A DNA stretch of 64,000 nucleotides from Valencia hispanica. Lineage: Eukaryota; Chordata; Actinopteri; Cyprinodontiformes; Valenciidae. Of the stretch, positions 51,101 through 62,039 are shown one piece after another. The position numbers were made by a program, and so were the translations under genes. The notes beneath the pieces are model-generated. The model saw only the letters and a list, made by a program, of their open reading frames with translations, was not told the DNA's origin and ran no database searches. The stretch is taken from assembly GCA_963556495.2 (NCBI GenBank), contig OY747712.1, positions 14,605,235-14,669,234 on the forward strand, written 5' to 3'. Positions within the stretch are counted from its first letter, which is position 1; the number at the start of each line of letters is the position of its first letter.

Positions 51101-51583
51101 TAGGCTTTTTTTCTTTTCTGTTTGTGCTTGGGTTTTTGAAAAGAAAATCACAGTCTAGCGGTTATGTGAAAACTCTGGTGAGGTGAAGATTCTAGTAACA
51201 TTTGAAGATACTGGGCAACCAACTTCATTCACAGAGCGTGGTTTTCATCCGGGTCATTCAAGCAGAGCACAAACCAAGATATGTTGGTCTGTTATGGAAG
51301 CGATTAACTGTCAGAGCTAGGAAATACATTCAGAAGCAGCAAAACTTAATGAATAAGGAGTTTTATTTCCCGTTATAACGAGATATAAAACTCCTTTCCT
51401 CTGTCAGATTACGATCCAGCTCCTCCTACTGTTATCGACGAAACTCTTTTTGATGTGTCAGTAACTTTTGTTTGTGCCTTGCTAGGTAAACAGATCCCCC
51501 CCCTGCAAAATGCTGAAGTGGAGAGCAACGATTCCTTTAAACTCACCCGGCAGCCCAATCCGACCGCCAGGAGGTGCTGCTAG
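39187..51583 (+). CDS. rab31: RAB31 (Rab22B) small GTPase, seven exons
   Basis: Exons 39187-39222, 40760-40839, 42377-42458, 45173-45244, 45521-45627, 49570-49679, 51486-51583 (stop TAG 51581-51583). Phase is kept throughout; 585 nt, 194 residues, the human length. Rab31 is a Rab5-subfamily GTPase of TGN-endosome and phagosome transport. Visible motifs: P-loop GDTGVGKSS (about residue 12-20), switch I with the effector Thr in SPTIG, the G3 motif WDTAGQE, G4 NKND (NKCD in human) and G5 ETSAR, where most Rabs have SAK. The protein ends RRCC, the double-cysteine site for geranylgeranylation. The closely related RAB22A was considered, but MAIRELKVCLLGDTGVGKSS, the tail and the neighbour VAPA fit RAB31. 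Introns carry many transposon relics; no exon is damaged. Confidence 0.97.
39223..40300. other. RAB31 intron 1
   Basis: No gene. A short hAT-type piece (GGGCTCTGCAAGCTGTTC, ATGTGGCTCTTTAGG) lies near 39939-39985. The rest is AT-rich. Confidence 0.45.
40310..40610 (+). mobile_element. Tc1-like transposase relic
   Basis: GTGTGATGGTCTGGGGCTGC (40316) and GGGGCCTAGTCAAAGTCCAG (40459) followed by GATGCTGTGGCATGACC (40494), in sense order, with deletions between them. Confidence 0.7.
41500..41863 (+). mobile_element. hAT MITE family TAGGGATGT, copy 3
   Basis: TAGGGATGTGTACTGGCAAG at the left and TCTTACATCCCTA at the right. Flanks ACAACTAC (41492-41499) and AGAACTAC (41864-41871) agree at seven of eight bases, an aged hAT target duplication. 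Confidence 0.88.
41893..42250 (+). mobile_element. Tc1-like 5' end relic
   Basis: AGTATTCACACCCCTTTAG, CTTATTCTAAAACCATT, CACTCCCCTTTACTGTGAC and the following ATCATTGAGAAG resemble the 5' inverted repeat and leader of a fish Tc1-like family. It stops about 100 bp before RAB31 exon 3. Confidence 0.6.
43776..44450 (-). mobile_element. LTR retroelement end with tRNA-Pro primer site
   Basis: The + strand has ATCCCGGACGAGCCCCCA at 43776-43793, the 3' end of tRNA-Pro; on the minus strand this is a perfect 18-nt tRNA-Pro primer binding site. After ATT comes TGTCATGACCCGG (from 43797), which in antisense orientation would be the LTR end (...CA). So a minus-strand LTR element is present, with leader toward 43230 and LTR toward 44450. 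The far LTR boundary is not defined and no gag/pol was found. It may be endogenous-retrovirus or Gypsy type. Confidence 0.6.
44700..45020 (+). mobile_element. LINE 3'-region relic (tentative)
   Basis: CCTTGGAGGTTATCCAGGC, GGCCTGGAAATGCCTTATGA and CTGGGAGGAGCTGGAGAATG resemble a 3' region common to fish non-LTR elements. The 124-codon frame at 44603-44977 has no domain I recognise. Confidence 0.4.
45981..47590 (+). mobile_element. Near-complete Tc1-like transposon
   Basis: Bordered by TA at 45981-45982 and 47589-47590. The inverted arms are about 215 bp each: 45983-46196 begins CAGTGGCTTGCAAAAGTATT, and 47374-47588 ends with its complement. A single transposase gene lies between. It is inserted in the RAB31 intron after exon 45521-45627, in sense orientation. 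Arm identity is very high by eye, so the insertion is young compared with the other Tc1 relics here. Confidence 0.93.
46351..47371 (+). pseudogene. Tc1-like transposase with one frameshift
   Basis: Start 46351 (MKSKEHTRQVRDKVIEKF), stop after SKY at 47369-47371. The N-terminal paired-type helix-turn-helix reads GYKNISQALNIPRSAVQAII and is followed by GRPPKLT. Catalytic residues are all present: Asp in WSDETK (46804-46806), Asp in FQQDNDPKH (47078-47080) and Glu in NPMENLW (47183-47185); the last two are separated by 34 residues, the DD34E spacing of Tc1. One extra base near 46967 (AGCTGGATCAG where the family has AGCTGGTCAG) shifts the frame, so the two halves lie in different frames and the protein would end at 46977. 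No other stop was seen. Confidence 0.9.
47600..48215 (-). mobile_element. Antisense Tc1-like relic
   Basis: Minus-strand wording of a second Tc1 family: CAGACTTTGGCTAGGCC (47621), ACTTTTGTCTCGTGAGTCC (47839; first catalytic Asp region), CTTGAGGATCAGCAAGATG (47877). It abuts the young Tc1 element. Confidence 0.55.
48310..48960 (-). mobile_element. Possible Penelope-like element terminal fragment
   Basis: A + strand motif ACCGACATGTTTCGGCG then TAGCCTTCATTAGGG (48395-48429) has the minus-strand wording TGAAGGC...GCCGAAACATGTCGG, frequent in Penelope-like retroelement terminal repeats. The following 500 bp are non-coding. Assignment is by this signature only. Confidence 0.35.
48395..48429 (-). 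ncRNA. Hammerhead-ribozyme-like fold, degenerate
   Basis: Minus strand: ACC-CTAATGA-A-GGC-TATAC-GCC-GAAAC-AT-GTC-GGT. It fits a minimal hammerhead: stem I ACC/GGT, core CTGATGA with G5 changed to A, stem II GGC/GCC, GAAA, a two-pair stem III AC/GT, and the cleavage triplet GTC. There is an extra A before stem II. The core change should abolish activity. Confidence 0.35.
49030..49140 (-). mobile_element. Second LTR/primer-site relic
   Basis: AGATCCCGGACACCCCCCTA then TTTGTCATGACCCAGCTCAG (49077-49116) is the 43776 primer-site/LTR junction with several changes. Preceding wording (GAAATGGACTTATCTGCTGT) also matches 43732-43751. Confidence 0.55.
49680..51480. other. RAB31 intron 6
   Basis: No gene or complete element recognised. 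A pure run of 17 C lies at 50804-50820. Short open frames around it are unsupported. Confidence 0.5.
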
Positions 51584-53080
51584 TACCCACAAGGACTGAT
51601 GCGATGAGATGGTTTCTCTCAACACGCTGACGAACACCAGCCCCCGAAACAAAAACCACAATGCACATGGCGTCCTACCTGCTGGGAGGACGACACAGAA
51701 GATGAACCGAGTTCATACAAAAGGGAGATAAAAAACAGTATTAATTATGTCAAAGCACCAATTTATTTAACTCAGTTGCATTTCCATTTTTATTATCTAA
51801 CCCATCAGAAGGCTATGGGTTTGTCTCCCTCTAGTGGTGGTTTGACTAAATTACATTTATCACACTATACTCCCAGATTATACAGATTTATCTGCTCTTT
51901 CCAGGCAGTATTTGGTTGTTCATGCATTTTACTGTGGCTGTTAGACCAATTGTATCCATCTTCATGCATTCATTGATTTTTTTTTCTTTATGTACAAACT
52001 TTTTTCACCCTCATAGTTGATTAGGAACAAAGCAAACTTTATCTGAGCTTGTGGGCAGTGGCTTTACATTTCCTTTTAAAGGTTTTACTATGATGCTGCA
52101 GAATGAACTTCATCATGAGTTTGTCAAAGATTTTCTTGTACACGTGGAAACATTTCAGTGTTCACTACAAAGAATGACTTTAAATGGCTGACAATTTTTT
52201 TTTACAAGAAAAAAAGGGGTTTATCCTTACAAACTGCAGGTTGCCTACTAAAAACATTTAGTTATGTTTAAATGATCACTAAAAGGTAACATCTGAGTAA
52301 AACCCTGATTTTTGACTTGCAGGAAAATGATTGTTCTTACCCTACATGTGTAAATTAAGATGCTGTTTTTTTTTTAACAATACTGTTTTGGTTTTCACCA
52401 CTTTTGAAAATTACAGTATTACTTGATAAAAGTGGAAGAGGGAGATAGACGAATTTGATTATTTTTTTTACTAACATTTGATATAATGATATCTCTTCTA
52501 TAGTTTATAACACAATGTTGCACAGATTCCTGTTTGTGTTGATCTGACTGTTGTCGTAAAGGAAAAGCACGCCCAACTTTATTAGGATTCTGCCAAATAA
52601 CAGTGTTACCCGGCTTTTGAAGAAGTCGCCCAGGGAATACCATTTGAAGGAGCTCTAAGACTCATCAAATCTTATTCCAAATAAACGTCAGACTTGTGAC
52701 TACAGTCTTTGACTGCCCTGTAAAAGAGTTATGACTATAAGATGAGACATTAAAGTGTGTGGTAGCAGCTGCCTGCTGAGAATTGAATGTCAAAACTTTG
52801 TTTACAGTATAGTTTGGCATGGTTATAACCTTCAGTATTAGATGAAATTGTCAAAAATGTGCCTTTTTTGGGTTTTTTTCTAGATAAAAGTAAATGGTTT
52901 AAAGTGACTACCACTAAGACAATGATTGTTGGAACAGTCTAATTGTGCACTTTGAAAGTGCCCACCCTTTATAGTTAATCTCACCGAGTATGTATAAGTC
53001 ATTCATCCCTGTTTTCCCAGTAGAACAGGTCTAATTTTGTATATTAAAACATTGCAATAAAGTAATATTCATACAGTTTC
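51584..53080 (+). terminator. rab31: RAB31 3'UTR with two poly(A) signals
   Basis: AATAAA at 52680-52685 and 53056-53061. The second is followed by TTTCTTTGTTTTTTG, a U-rich downstream element. Length about 1.5 kb if the distal site is used. No coding frame of note. Confidence 0.65.
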
Positions 53081-53725
53081 TTTGTTTTTTGCATTCACAA
53101 TTGAATGATGTCCAAAAGGGTTAGCTATAGTGTAGATGCAATTCTAGTTCATTTAAAGCATATGATTTAAAGAACACTTTAAACCTTAAGGAGGTAATTT
53201 GAATGTTTATCCGCTAACGGTCAAGTAGGATCATGCATCGATAAAGTACATTAGAGTTATGTGACACAATACGTAACAAATTACTGTTGTGTGTTTGTAC
53301 ATAAGTCGCTGAGCTGGGAGGCCTATACCAACACACTTTAATGTTCTTCAGGGTTTTGTTTGCTGCTTTATTTAAAGTTAATAGTATATTATACTTTATA
53401 GTTTCACCATGAGTACCTGTGTTGGTAAATATTTGGATCTCATTCCAATGATCTCTAAAAGGATCTCAAAACAAAATCATTTATCTGCCCACTTAGATTT
53501 CTTTAACTTTAGCTTTTTTTTTCTGTCACATCTAAATGTTTCAGAGCTAAACATTTTTATATTAAGACATCTATCCATCATCCTGTCTCAACCTTTTGAG
53601 GATTTGAGGCTACATTGTTGCTTCAGAAACTGGATGATTTAATGAAATTGATGTAACTATAAAATTCTGATCCTGCCATGATTAAATAAATGTGGACATA
53701 AATGATTTCCACATTTTTTTCCAAT

Positions 53726-55208
53726 TATAGGTGAAATTTGAAACATTTGGATACCGTCCAAAAGTGAATTTATTTAGGTAATTCAACTTAAAAGGTGACA
53801 ATTATATATAATACACATGCAAAGCAAGATATTTCAAGCCTTTATTTGTTATCATTTTTATGATTATGGCTTTCAGCTTATGAAAAGCCCAAATTCAAAA
53901 TATCAGAAAATTAGAATACTGTGAAAAGGTTAAATATTTTAGGCTCACAGTGTCACACTCTAATTAGCTAATTAATCTAAAACACCTACAAAGGGTTCCT
54001 GAGCCTTTAAATGGTCTCTCAGTCTAGTTCAGTAGGGATCACAATCATGGGGAAGACTGCTGACCTGACAATTGTGCAGAGAACCATCGACACCCTCCAT
54101 AAGGAGGGAAAGCATCAAAAGGTAATTGGAAAAGAAGTTCAATGTTCCCAAAGTACTGTATCAAAGCATATTAATAGAAAGTTATGTGGAAGGGAAAAGT
54201 GTGCAAGACAAAGTTGCTCAAGCAGCAGGGATGACCGCAGCCTGGAGAAGATTGTCAGGAAAAGGCCATTCTAAAATGCTCGGGACCTTCACAAGGAGAG
54301 GACTGAGGCTGGAGTTAGTGCATCAAGAGCCACCACACACAGACAGATCCTGGATATGGGCTTTAAATGTCGTATTCCTCTTGTCAAGCCGCTTCTGAAC
54401 CACAAACATCAGAAGCGTCTTATCTGGGCTAAAGAAACAAAGAACAGCAAATTTTGCTTCTCATTTGAAAAGCAAGGTCCCAGAGTCTGGAGGAAGAATG
54501 GAGAGGCACACAATCCAAGATGCTTGAAGTCCAGTGTGAAGTTTTCACAGTCTTTGTTGGTTTGGGGGACCATGTCATCTGCTGGTGTTGGTCCACTGTG
54601 CTTTATTAAGTCCAGAGTCAACGCAGCCATCTACCAGGACATTTTGGAGCACTTCATGCTTCCTTCCACAGAAGAGCTTTATGGAGATGCTGACTTCATT
54701 TTCCAGCAGGACTTGGCGCCTGCCCACACTGCCAAAAGTACCAAAACATGGTTCAATGGCCGTGGGATTACTGTGATTGATGGGCCAGCAAACTGGCCTG
54801 ACCTTTGAACCCCATAGAGAATCTATGAGGCATTGCCAAGAGAAAGATGAAAGACATGAGACCGAACAATGCATCCATGCCACGCCGCATTGAGGCAGTA
54901 ATTGATGCATAAGGGGCCCAAACCAAGTACTGAGTATATATGCATGATTATACTTTTCAGAGGTCCCACATTTCTCTATTTAAAATCTTTGTTTAATTGA
55001 TTTCCTTTAACATTCTAATTTTCTGAGATTTTGAATTTGGGGTTTTCATAAGTTGTAAGTCATCAAAATTATAAAGGCGTGTAATATCTAACTTTGCATG
55101 TAATGAGTCTATATAGTCTATATTATACATTAGTTTCACCTTTTAAGTTAAACTACTGATCTAAAAGAACTTTTGAACAACATTCTGATTTGTTGAGTTT
55201 CACCTGTA
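53726..55208 (+). mobile_element. Tc1-like element with IR/DR ends, decayed
   Basis: Ends AGGTGAAATTTG (left) and the complement of CAGGTGAAACTCAAC (right), next to TA. An inner repeat AACTTAAAAGGTGA lies at about 53786-53799 and, inverted, at about 55133-55150, so each end has two binding-type repeats, the IR/DR layout known from fish Tc1 elements such as Sleeping Beauty. Contains a broken transposase gene. Confidence 0.8.
54047..54910 (+). pseudogene. Tc1-like transposase, multiply broken
   Basis: Begins MGKTADLTIVQRTIDTLHK (54047) with a helix-turn-helix (VIGKEVQCSQSTVSKHI). It continues in other frames through the linker, WGTMSSAGVGPL and FQQDLAPAHTAKS (second catalytic Asp at 54710-54712). 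The segment that should carry the first catalytic Asp is deleted (WAKETKNSKFCFSF joins directly), and the third-residue motif is altered by a frameshift near 54805. It cannot encode active enzyme. Confidence 0.85.
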
Positions 55209-55239
55209 TATTTCATTTAAAATGTATTTTATTTCTAAT

Positions 55240-55520
55240 TTTGTCAGGATAGACTGCTCCCCACCAGAAAATCATGAAGGAGAATGACCAGCCATCAGTT
55301 CGTAACCTTTAACTCAAACACACTTCAGTTTTACAGAGGGACGACGAGCCAAAGCACACCCCCAAGTCCTCTTCTAAATGGTTAGAAAACTAAATGAATG
55401 TTTTTGTAGAGGCCTGGTCATACAAGCTCGACCTAAACCCAACAATGATGCAGTGGAAACAAGGTTAAACAAGCTGTTTGTGCTAATAGTGTCTCTTCCA
55501 TTCCCGTTTAGGATGCGGTT
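55240..55520 (+). mobile_element. Tc1-like transposase relic
   Basis: AATCATGAAGGAGAATGACC (55269), CATCAGTTCGTAACCTTTAA and GAGGCCTGGTCATACAAGC (55409) follow the order of the second Tc1 family seen at 18640 and 40310. Confidence 0.6.
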
Positions 55521-55759
55521 ACTTCTTAGAAAGTAAATCTCTTTAAACAATCCCCCCCCTTCCACTAAATTGAAATACTACTGAGAATCTGAAAATATTT
55601 AATTATTTATCTGTACGAACCACCGGCACCAGCATTCTGCATACAATATCCTGATTATCAAAAAAGATTAATAAATGAGCAACAACTTCAAGGGGTTGCA
55701 GCTCATTTTATGGTTTTAGGTCTTAGCACTATTATTTCCAAGGTCAGTTTATTAACTCA

Positions 55760-55830
55760 ATTAAAATGGAGACAGATGATTCGCTGTGGCAATCCCTGAA
55801 GGGAAAACCCAAAAGAGAAGAAGAAGTTTA
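55760..55830 (+). mobile_element. RTE-like LINE 3' tail
   Basis: GACAGATGATTCGCTGTGGC followed by CCTGAAGGGAAAACCCAAAA and GAGAAGAAGAAG, the same terminus as 17440-17505. Confidence 0.7.
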
Positions 55831-55839
55831 TTAACTCAA

Positions 55840-58729
55840 TTGTTCGCATTTAATCAAGACTGCTCAGTCTGTGTGATGCAGAATAGGAAAAGTTCAAAAT
55901 GGGATTTGCATTTTTAGATTAAACGGTAACATTCAAAACTTTTTTAAACTGTAAATATAGGTTACTTATCAGCTTATTACTTTTCAAAATATAAGTTATT
56001 TGCCTACGTCACCTGTGCTGGTTTTCTTTTAAACTGTCACGAATTTCTCTAGAACCCTATGAAATTTCTTGATTTTACAAATTGTTTTATCTCTAAAATT
56101 TCCCTTTTTCCATTTTTTTTTTCTGAATTCCACTTTTTCCATTCTGACCATATTTATTAACCCAAAACGTGTGTAATTATAATGACTGAAAACAATTGAC
56201 CAAATCAATGACCAAAGAGATCCACATTTACTGTTATTCACAACTATTTTAACAAATCTAACAGTGCTGTGGTTCAAGCATTCCCCTGTCATTTCTAAAG
56301 AACTAAAACATTATGTGCAAAACAAAGAATCTCATGTTTTTCCACATTTCTTGAAATAAAAAATCTCAACACCACACCATGTCTCATAAATCCTAATGCT
56401 CACTTCCATAATGACCAGGACCTTTTGTGTATTTTTATTTCCTAACTCTGTCACAGACTCCACTAAAATAAATACATGACATGTCAGTGTTTGTGTTTAG
56501 CACTCATATTCCTGCAGCCCTCTGTTTGCATTGCTTGCTTTTTCCCCCCCTGAAGGCTCACAGAGCTCGCTTCTTCTGCAGTGGTTGTCACCGTAAGTTG
56601 ATGGGTTGTTCTCCCGGTTCATAAACATCTCTAGCCCTGACCCTTGCACTAAGCTTCGAGTTATTTTATTTTATTTTATTGAGGACGTCAGTGTTTGAGT
56701 TCTTTCACCATGGGTGGCAGGTTTATTATGTCTGTGTGGAGAGGAGGGCCGACCCAACCCCTACCTAACCGGGCAACAGGTACAGGAGCTGCAGCCGACG
56801 AATCACTACAGGAACAGCGTTCAATTGTGTATTCCATATTGTTTATTAAATTCCTCGATTCCGGAAAATGGTGTAACACCGGCTTTCCCACACCGTGGAC
56901 TTCATAGAGCCCTACTCCGTCAGCTGTCTGTTTTCGACTGCTTCTTCTGCTGGGTTGAACAGGGGACACATGAACAGGGGCGCAGCCCACTATTTGAGAA
57001 GCACTGACTGACCCAAGCTGAGTCTAGAGTTTAGATGAACGAATGAATGAAGAAGGAACCAGCAATGTCTGCATTACGGGCTTCTAATGTTGGCCTCCCG
57101 CTCTACCTCTACACCACTCAATTTATCCCTAGTAAATAAAACAAATGTTAGTAGTTGGTATTCGTTTTTCTTCCAATAAGTAATTCAATTACTCATTTAG
57201 CTGTTGATCCTAGATGAATAATCTTGATAAATATACAGAAATCTCCTGATTCTTTTAAATATGATAGGGATCACTCAGTGGATTGGAAAATCCTGTTACA
57301 CTGAGACTGATAAACCTTTCTTTAATGTATAATGCTTAATTCCACTAAAATACATTAGACACATTTACAATTGAAATTAATTGAGTTTGGGTTGTATCAA
57401 CTATTGGCAAGTATCCCATTTCACTAATGTCAGAATGAGTTAAGTGAGGACACCTACACATACATGTGTACTGTAAATCATCCCTCATTTAAAAATATGT
57501 CAAGTGGTGAAAATGCTGTCAAATTTGCCTTTACTCACTGTTTTGGCTGACTGTTGGATGCTTCTCCAACTAAATCGACTTGTAATGCCATCATGCTCTG
57601 TAATGGGCTGAAAATGTCCACAGAGCAATTTTCCTTTATTGGTTCCCTTGCTTACTGTTTTGACTGACTGTTAGATGCTTTGGCAACTGTTGCACAAGGA
57701 TCCGGCTAATGACGCCACCACTTATGTCTAATGGTGCATGTGTACCAAATTGCGTCCAAATTACACCATTCTGAAAACTGAATGTTTGGTTATTGGGCTG
57801 AAGTGTAAATATCTACATATTGCTGACTCTTCTGTATGCTGAAAATAAATCAGAGTTTAGGTCTGATTATATCAAGAAATTATACAGTTTTTTATTTATT
57901 ATATTTTTAATTTTAGGTCCTAAAAGTGTTATTTTCTTAAAGTACTTTGGTCTGTAAGATATTATATTACATAATTCTCCAATTTTTTAAAAGCCAACTT
58001 TTCTTTTTCTTTTTTAGAGTTAGATGTATGTGTTGCACCAAATTTCAATGTTATATTGCCTTAACCCTGATGGAGGCTTTTGAAAGGGCTTGCTGGGGGA
58101 TAACTGTAAAGGCTTGAAGATGTCAGTGTTATTCAATTACATTTGGGTTAACTGTGTTGATTTGTAAATGATTCGTTATTTGGGCTGCTCTTCCTCCAGA
58201 GCAACATCTGCCACAAAGCAGCTGTCTAACTCATTACACCTAACAACAATAACATTACACCACTTGTAAATTACAATACATTTTAACTTATATAGTCATA
58301 TTAAATAAATTAGAATATGGTTAAAAAGTTAATTTATTTCAGTAAAGGACACCATAATAATTGCCCAGAGTCCTACATCCTCCTAAATCCGGCCCTGGGT
58401 CGGACTCTGTTATTTTATCTATGTTGGGCATTTCTTATATTATAAAGGAGGTGCTGTGGTGAGAGATATTACAATAAAATAGCATCTCGTTGTAGGAGGC
58501 AATGACTTGAAGTTAAAAACTAATAATCTGTGTAATATTCATGATGAATAGATCCTAATTAATATTGCATGTTTTTCAACTTCATCTTTTTTTATAGCTC
58601 GAGCCCAGTTTCTTCTTCTTGCACACAAGCAATGTAGACCACAATGAGGGTCACATCGGGATGTTTGACCAGTTTTTGTCAGATGTTCTAAGTATTTTAG
58701 TGTATAACGAGTTTAATGTCGCGTAATCT
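55840..58729. other. Intergenic RAB31-VAPA
   Basis: No gene recognised. Overlapping frames at 56688-57007 on both strands have no motif. AT-rich, with a (TTTTA)n run near 56661-56680. Confidence 0.5.
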
Positions 58730-58926
58730 CATCAGTCAGCGAGCCACGAGGACGCCGCGCAGGGCTGAGCTTCCAGCGCCTCCCAACTATTTCTACCCAC
58801 ATGCTGCTCCGCTCCGCCGCTAAAACTCCGCTAGGGTTTGATTCACTCCGTGGCATCCAGGATTTCCACTTGTCACTCCACGATACCGACAGCTAAGTGC
58901 ATTCCCCCCCCTCCCCGTCAGCTAAA
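58730..58926 (+). promoter_or_regulatory. vapa: VAPA promoter-proximal region and 5'UTR
   Basis: A CpG-rich stretch (CACGAGGACGCCGCGCAGGG, CTCCGCTCCGCCGC) directly before the start codon, which stands in AAAATG context. No TATA box in place. The start site is not determined. Confidence 0.5.
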
Positions 58927-58984
58927 ATGTCCAAGCTGGACCAGGTCCTAATCCTCGACCCTCCCGTCGACCTCAGATTTAAAG
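58927..58984 (+). CDS. vapa: VAPA (VAMP-associated protein A), first coding exon
   Basis: ATG 58927-58929; 58 coding bases giving MSKLDQVLILDPPVDLRFK plus the first base of a Gly codon, then the splice donor GTAGGG (58985). Human VAPA exon 1 reads LVLDPPTDLKFKG at the same place and splits in the same phase, before the PFTDVV of the MSP domain. VAPA is a tail-anchored ER protein whose MSP domain binds FFAT motifs of lipid-transfer proteins at contact sites. VAPB is less similar here (EP-HELKF), and RAB31-VAPA is the conserved neighbour order. The remaining exons are beyond the window. Confidence 0.9.
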
Positions 58985-59992
58985 GTAGGGTAATTAATAC
59001 GTGTCTGACATTTAAAATGTCCTGATTTTTGTATTGTTACACCCTGGAATGATTTGTTTTACGCAGCCCAGCGGGCTAGCGAGCATTCACCGCCATTTTA
59101 AGTTAGCCAGGGAAAAGGACGGGCCTCCAGAGCCTCGGACTGTGGTGACGTGGCAGCCCGGCGTAGCGTGCACTTTCGCCGGGCTGCCGCTGATCACCAC
59201 GTCGCCGAGAACAAACTAGCTACGCTTTAAATGAATTATCTATCGGATATCAGCGTTTGAGAACGGAGTTAAAATGAACACAACTACGGTCTACGTTTGC
59301 TGGCGTGTAGTAATAAGTGTTGTAGTATTTTACTATGCAGGTGTCACCAGTGTTAGCCCCAACATTCCCTCTGCTCTCTCCAATGAGAGGTGACGAGGAT
59401 CGGCGTAAACTTTGTGGCGACACTGCAGGTAGAGAGATATTTCTCCACGTTAAGCTGACAAAGTGGCTGACAGTGGAATGACAAACTTAGCCGACTGCAA
59501 CATTATACCGTTTTAGTGGCGCTGGGCTATTATTAGACAGTTTCTCCTAAAGCAGTTGGGCTCATTATAAACGTGGTTTGACAGAGATGTTGGTACTAGA
59601 ACCCACCCGATGGGTTCTAAAATGATCTGCCCAACTGGGTTGGCAGTGATCGCTTTCCTGACTGTGGGAAGGTTCAGTGATGTGTCAGCTAGCTGCTGGC
59701 TAACCAGAGTTAGCCTAGCCTGCTACCACTACGCTGATGTTAGCATCCAAGTTAGCGCTAGAGTAAAGGGCTGTTTCACTGTTTTTCAGGGTTATATTAA
59801 CCTTAACGGGGTCGTTCTAGCCTGAACAAGTGTTCCTAACAATAGCTTTGTTTTTTAAAAACTGTTGGGTTTTTTTTATCGTGGCATCTTGAATCAGCTC
59901 CTGCTGTAAAACAACAAATCAAGCCTGGTCTGGCTGAACTGATTTAGAGGAGAAAGTAAAAAGTAGTCATCCAAGTAAGCGTAACTACTTGA
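58985..59992. other. vapa: VAPA intron 1, CpG-rich start
   Basis: GC-rich until about 59220, with a 12-bp perfect hairpin (GGCAGCCCGGCG 59152-59163; CGCCGGGCTGCC 59177-59188). No second exon found. Confidence 0.5.
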
Positions 59993-60700
59993 GGCAAGGC
60001 AACTTTAATTATATTGCACACTTTCAACAAGAGGCACACAACATAAGACACATTTAAAAGATATGACATTCAGGCTTTTAATCGATTACTCAAAGGCAGC
60101 TCTAAACAGATGAGTTTTTAGCTTTGATTTAAAATAACTCAAGTGTTTCAGCAGCTTTGCAGTTTTCTGGAAGTTTGTTCCAGATTAGAGGAGCATAGAA
60201 ACTGAAAGCTGCTTCTCCATGTTTAGTTCTAATTCTAGGGATGTTGAGTAGACTGGAATTAGAGGACCTGAGTGGTCTGATGACTTGGTATAGTAACAGT
60301 AGATCTAAAAGATACTTTGGTGCTAAGCCATGTAATGATTTATAAACTAGTACAAGTATTTTGAAGTCTATTCTCTGAGCTACAGGGAGCCAGTGTAAGG
60401 ACTTTAGAACTAGGGTGATGTGCTCTACTTTCATGGTTCTAGTGACGACATGAGCGGCAGCGTTCTGGATCAGCTGCAGCTGTCTAATTGACTTTTTAAG
60501 CAAACCTGTGAAGACGCTGTTGCAGTAATCAATCCGACTAAAGATAAACGCATGGATGAGTTTTTCAAGGTTCCTTTGCGACATTAGTCCTTTAATTGTA
60601 GAAAAACTTTGGTCCAATTTCACGGTTTGGTTCATTTTCGGTAAGGTCAGGGAACAAAGTGGTAAAAAAAATGTTTGTGTAATGACATTTAAAATCAAAC
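59993..60700 (-). mobile_element. L2-like LINE, antisense, ORF2 C-terminus
   Basis: A minus-strand frame (60129-60698) of 189 codons has the C-terminal motifs of L2/CR1-type LINEs: FSRIDYCNSVF, LKSLHWLPVAQRIDFKIL, KSLHGLAPKYL and SFYAPLIWNKLPE. The 3' tail is at 59993-60050 (+ strand GGCAAGGCAACTTTAATTAT). It is truncated at its 5' end. The TATAGCACA-type tail recurs at 17630 and 62717. A fragment of the same tail at 62717-62790 interrupts another repeat. Confidence 0.85.
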
Positions 60701-62039
60701 AGTACTTGCAGTAAATTATCCAACAAATTGTTCTTGGATAACCTAAATTATATAAAATATATAACAGTTTAAATATTTTCTTTTTAGGAAACTACAGCAT
60801 CAGTACTTTGGCTTTATGTCAAAGTCAAGACAATATGGGATGTAAATGAATATTTTAGACTGCCCCACTGTCTGTGTCAACAGTGGTAACACGTTAATCG
60901 TGGGTTAAGTTGTTACCTGAGCTAGCTGACAGGATGCTGCATGAGTTATACAGGTGAGGTGCGAGTTATTACAGAGAACTTCTAGTCTAATGGTTTAATC
61001 ACTGCTGCAGAGTTCATTTTTTACCCATGATCCACGGCTTGTAACCCCAGAGTTTCTGTGTTTCATGTTATATTTTTCTTGAGGCGTTTTATACCCTTTT
61101 GTATGCTTGTAAACAAAATATGTTAGATAAATAACTTTGTTTTAAAGGATCTGCAATCAGTGTAAAATTATCGAGTCCAACTTGGACTGATCTCAGTATT
61201 ACAGTTTTTAAGTCTAAAATAAGTCACTATATATGTATCAAACTCACATTTTTATGTTTTCATGAATATCTAAAAGGTTTCCCCAAACGTCATAAAAAGA
61301 TTAGATTTTAAACTGTTGCTGATTTAAATGTAGTTCAGATTTGTTTGAAAGCAGTAAAATAGCCCTTCAAGCTCTCAAAAGCTTCAAATCAGATACTGAC
61401 TTCAATTGAATTGTGCTAACACAAAGGTTAATTTGAGCTTACCTGCATCATGTTTACATGCATTAAGAGAAAGACGAATTATTGCCTTAGCCCAACTGAA
61501 GGCGAACCAAACTGGACTACTCTTAATCGAGTTAACACATGTACATTTCTCTGCATTTTAAACTCAAACCCCGAGCCTTAGCCGAGCTATTAGCGAGAAG
61601 TAAACGTTCTCTGTGGAAACAAATAGCTTAGTTTACAACCTCGGCTCTGAATAAGAGTCCATTTCATTATGTTCATAGATCATAGTGATGTAAAACGGCA
61701 CTGATTAGAGGAAAGCTGTTTATCTTTATATCATAATTCACTCTGACCCAGAATTTCTGGTATTTGTCCCAGTTAAAAATCTCTCTGTGTTTGAGGCATT
61801 TTGGCCAAAGAGAAGCTGTTTAATTGTTAATGACCGGGCTGTTGCCCTAAACTCTAGATTCGGTTGACTGTTTAGCTGATTCTTGAAAGAAAGTGACGTG
61901 GGTCAAATTGTCTCCAAACATTTATATATTTCTTTTCAAATGTGAGAACAGCTCATAACTTTTCTGCTCCAAGTTATTTTCCTTTTGACTCTTATAGAAA
62001 TGTGACTTGATGCTCAAGTAATTTGTTTTGTCCATCCCA
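60701..62039. other. VAPA intron 1, unassigned
   Basis: No element with recognisable ends and no coding frame. Confidence 0.45.

Noticed and set aside
56688..57007. Overlapping frames of 95-100 codons on both strands
   Set aside because: No motif and no codon bias visible by eye; likely chance in a slightly GC-richer patch.
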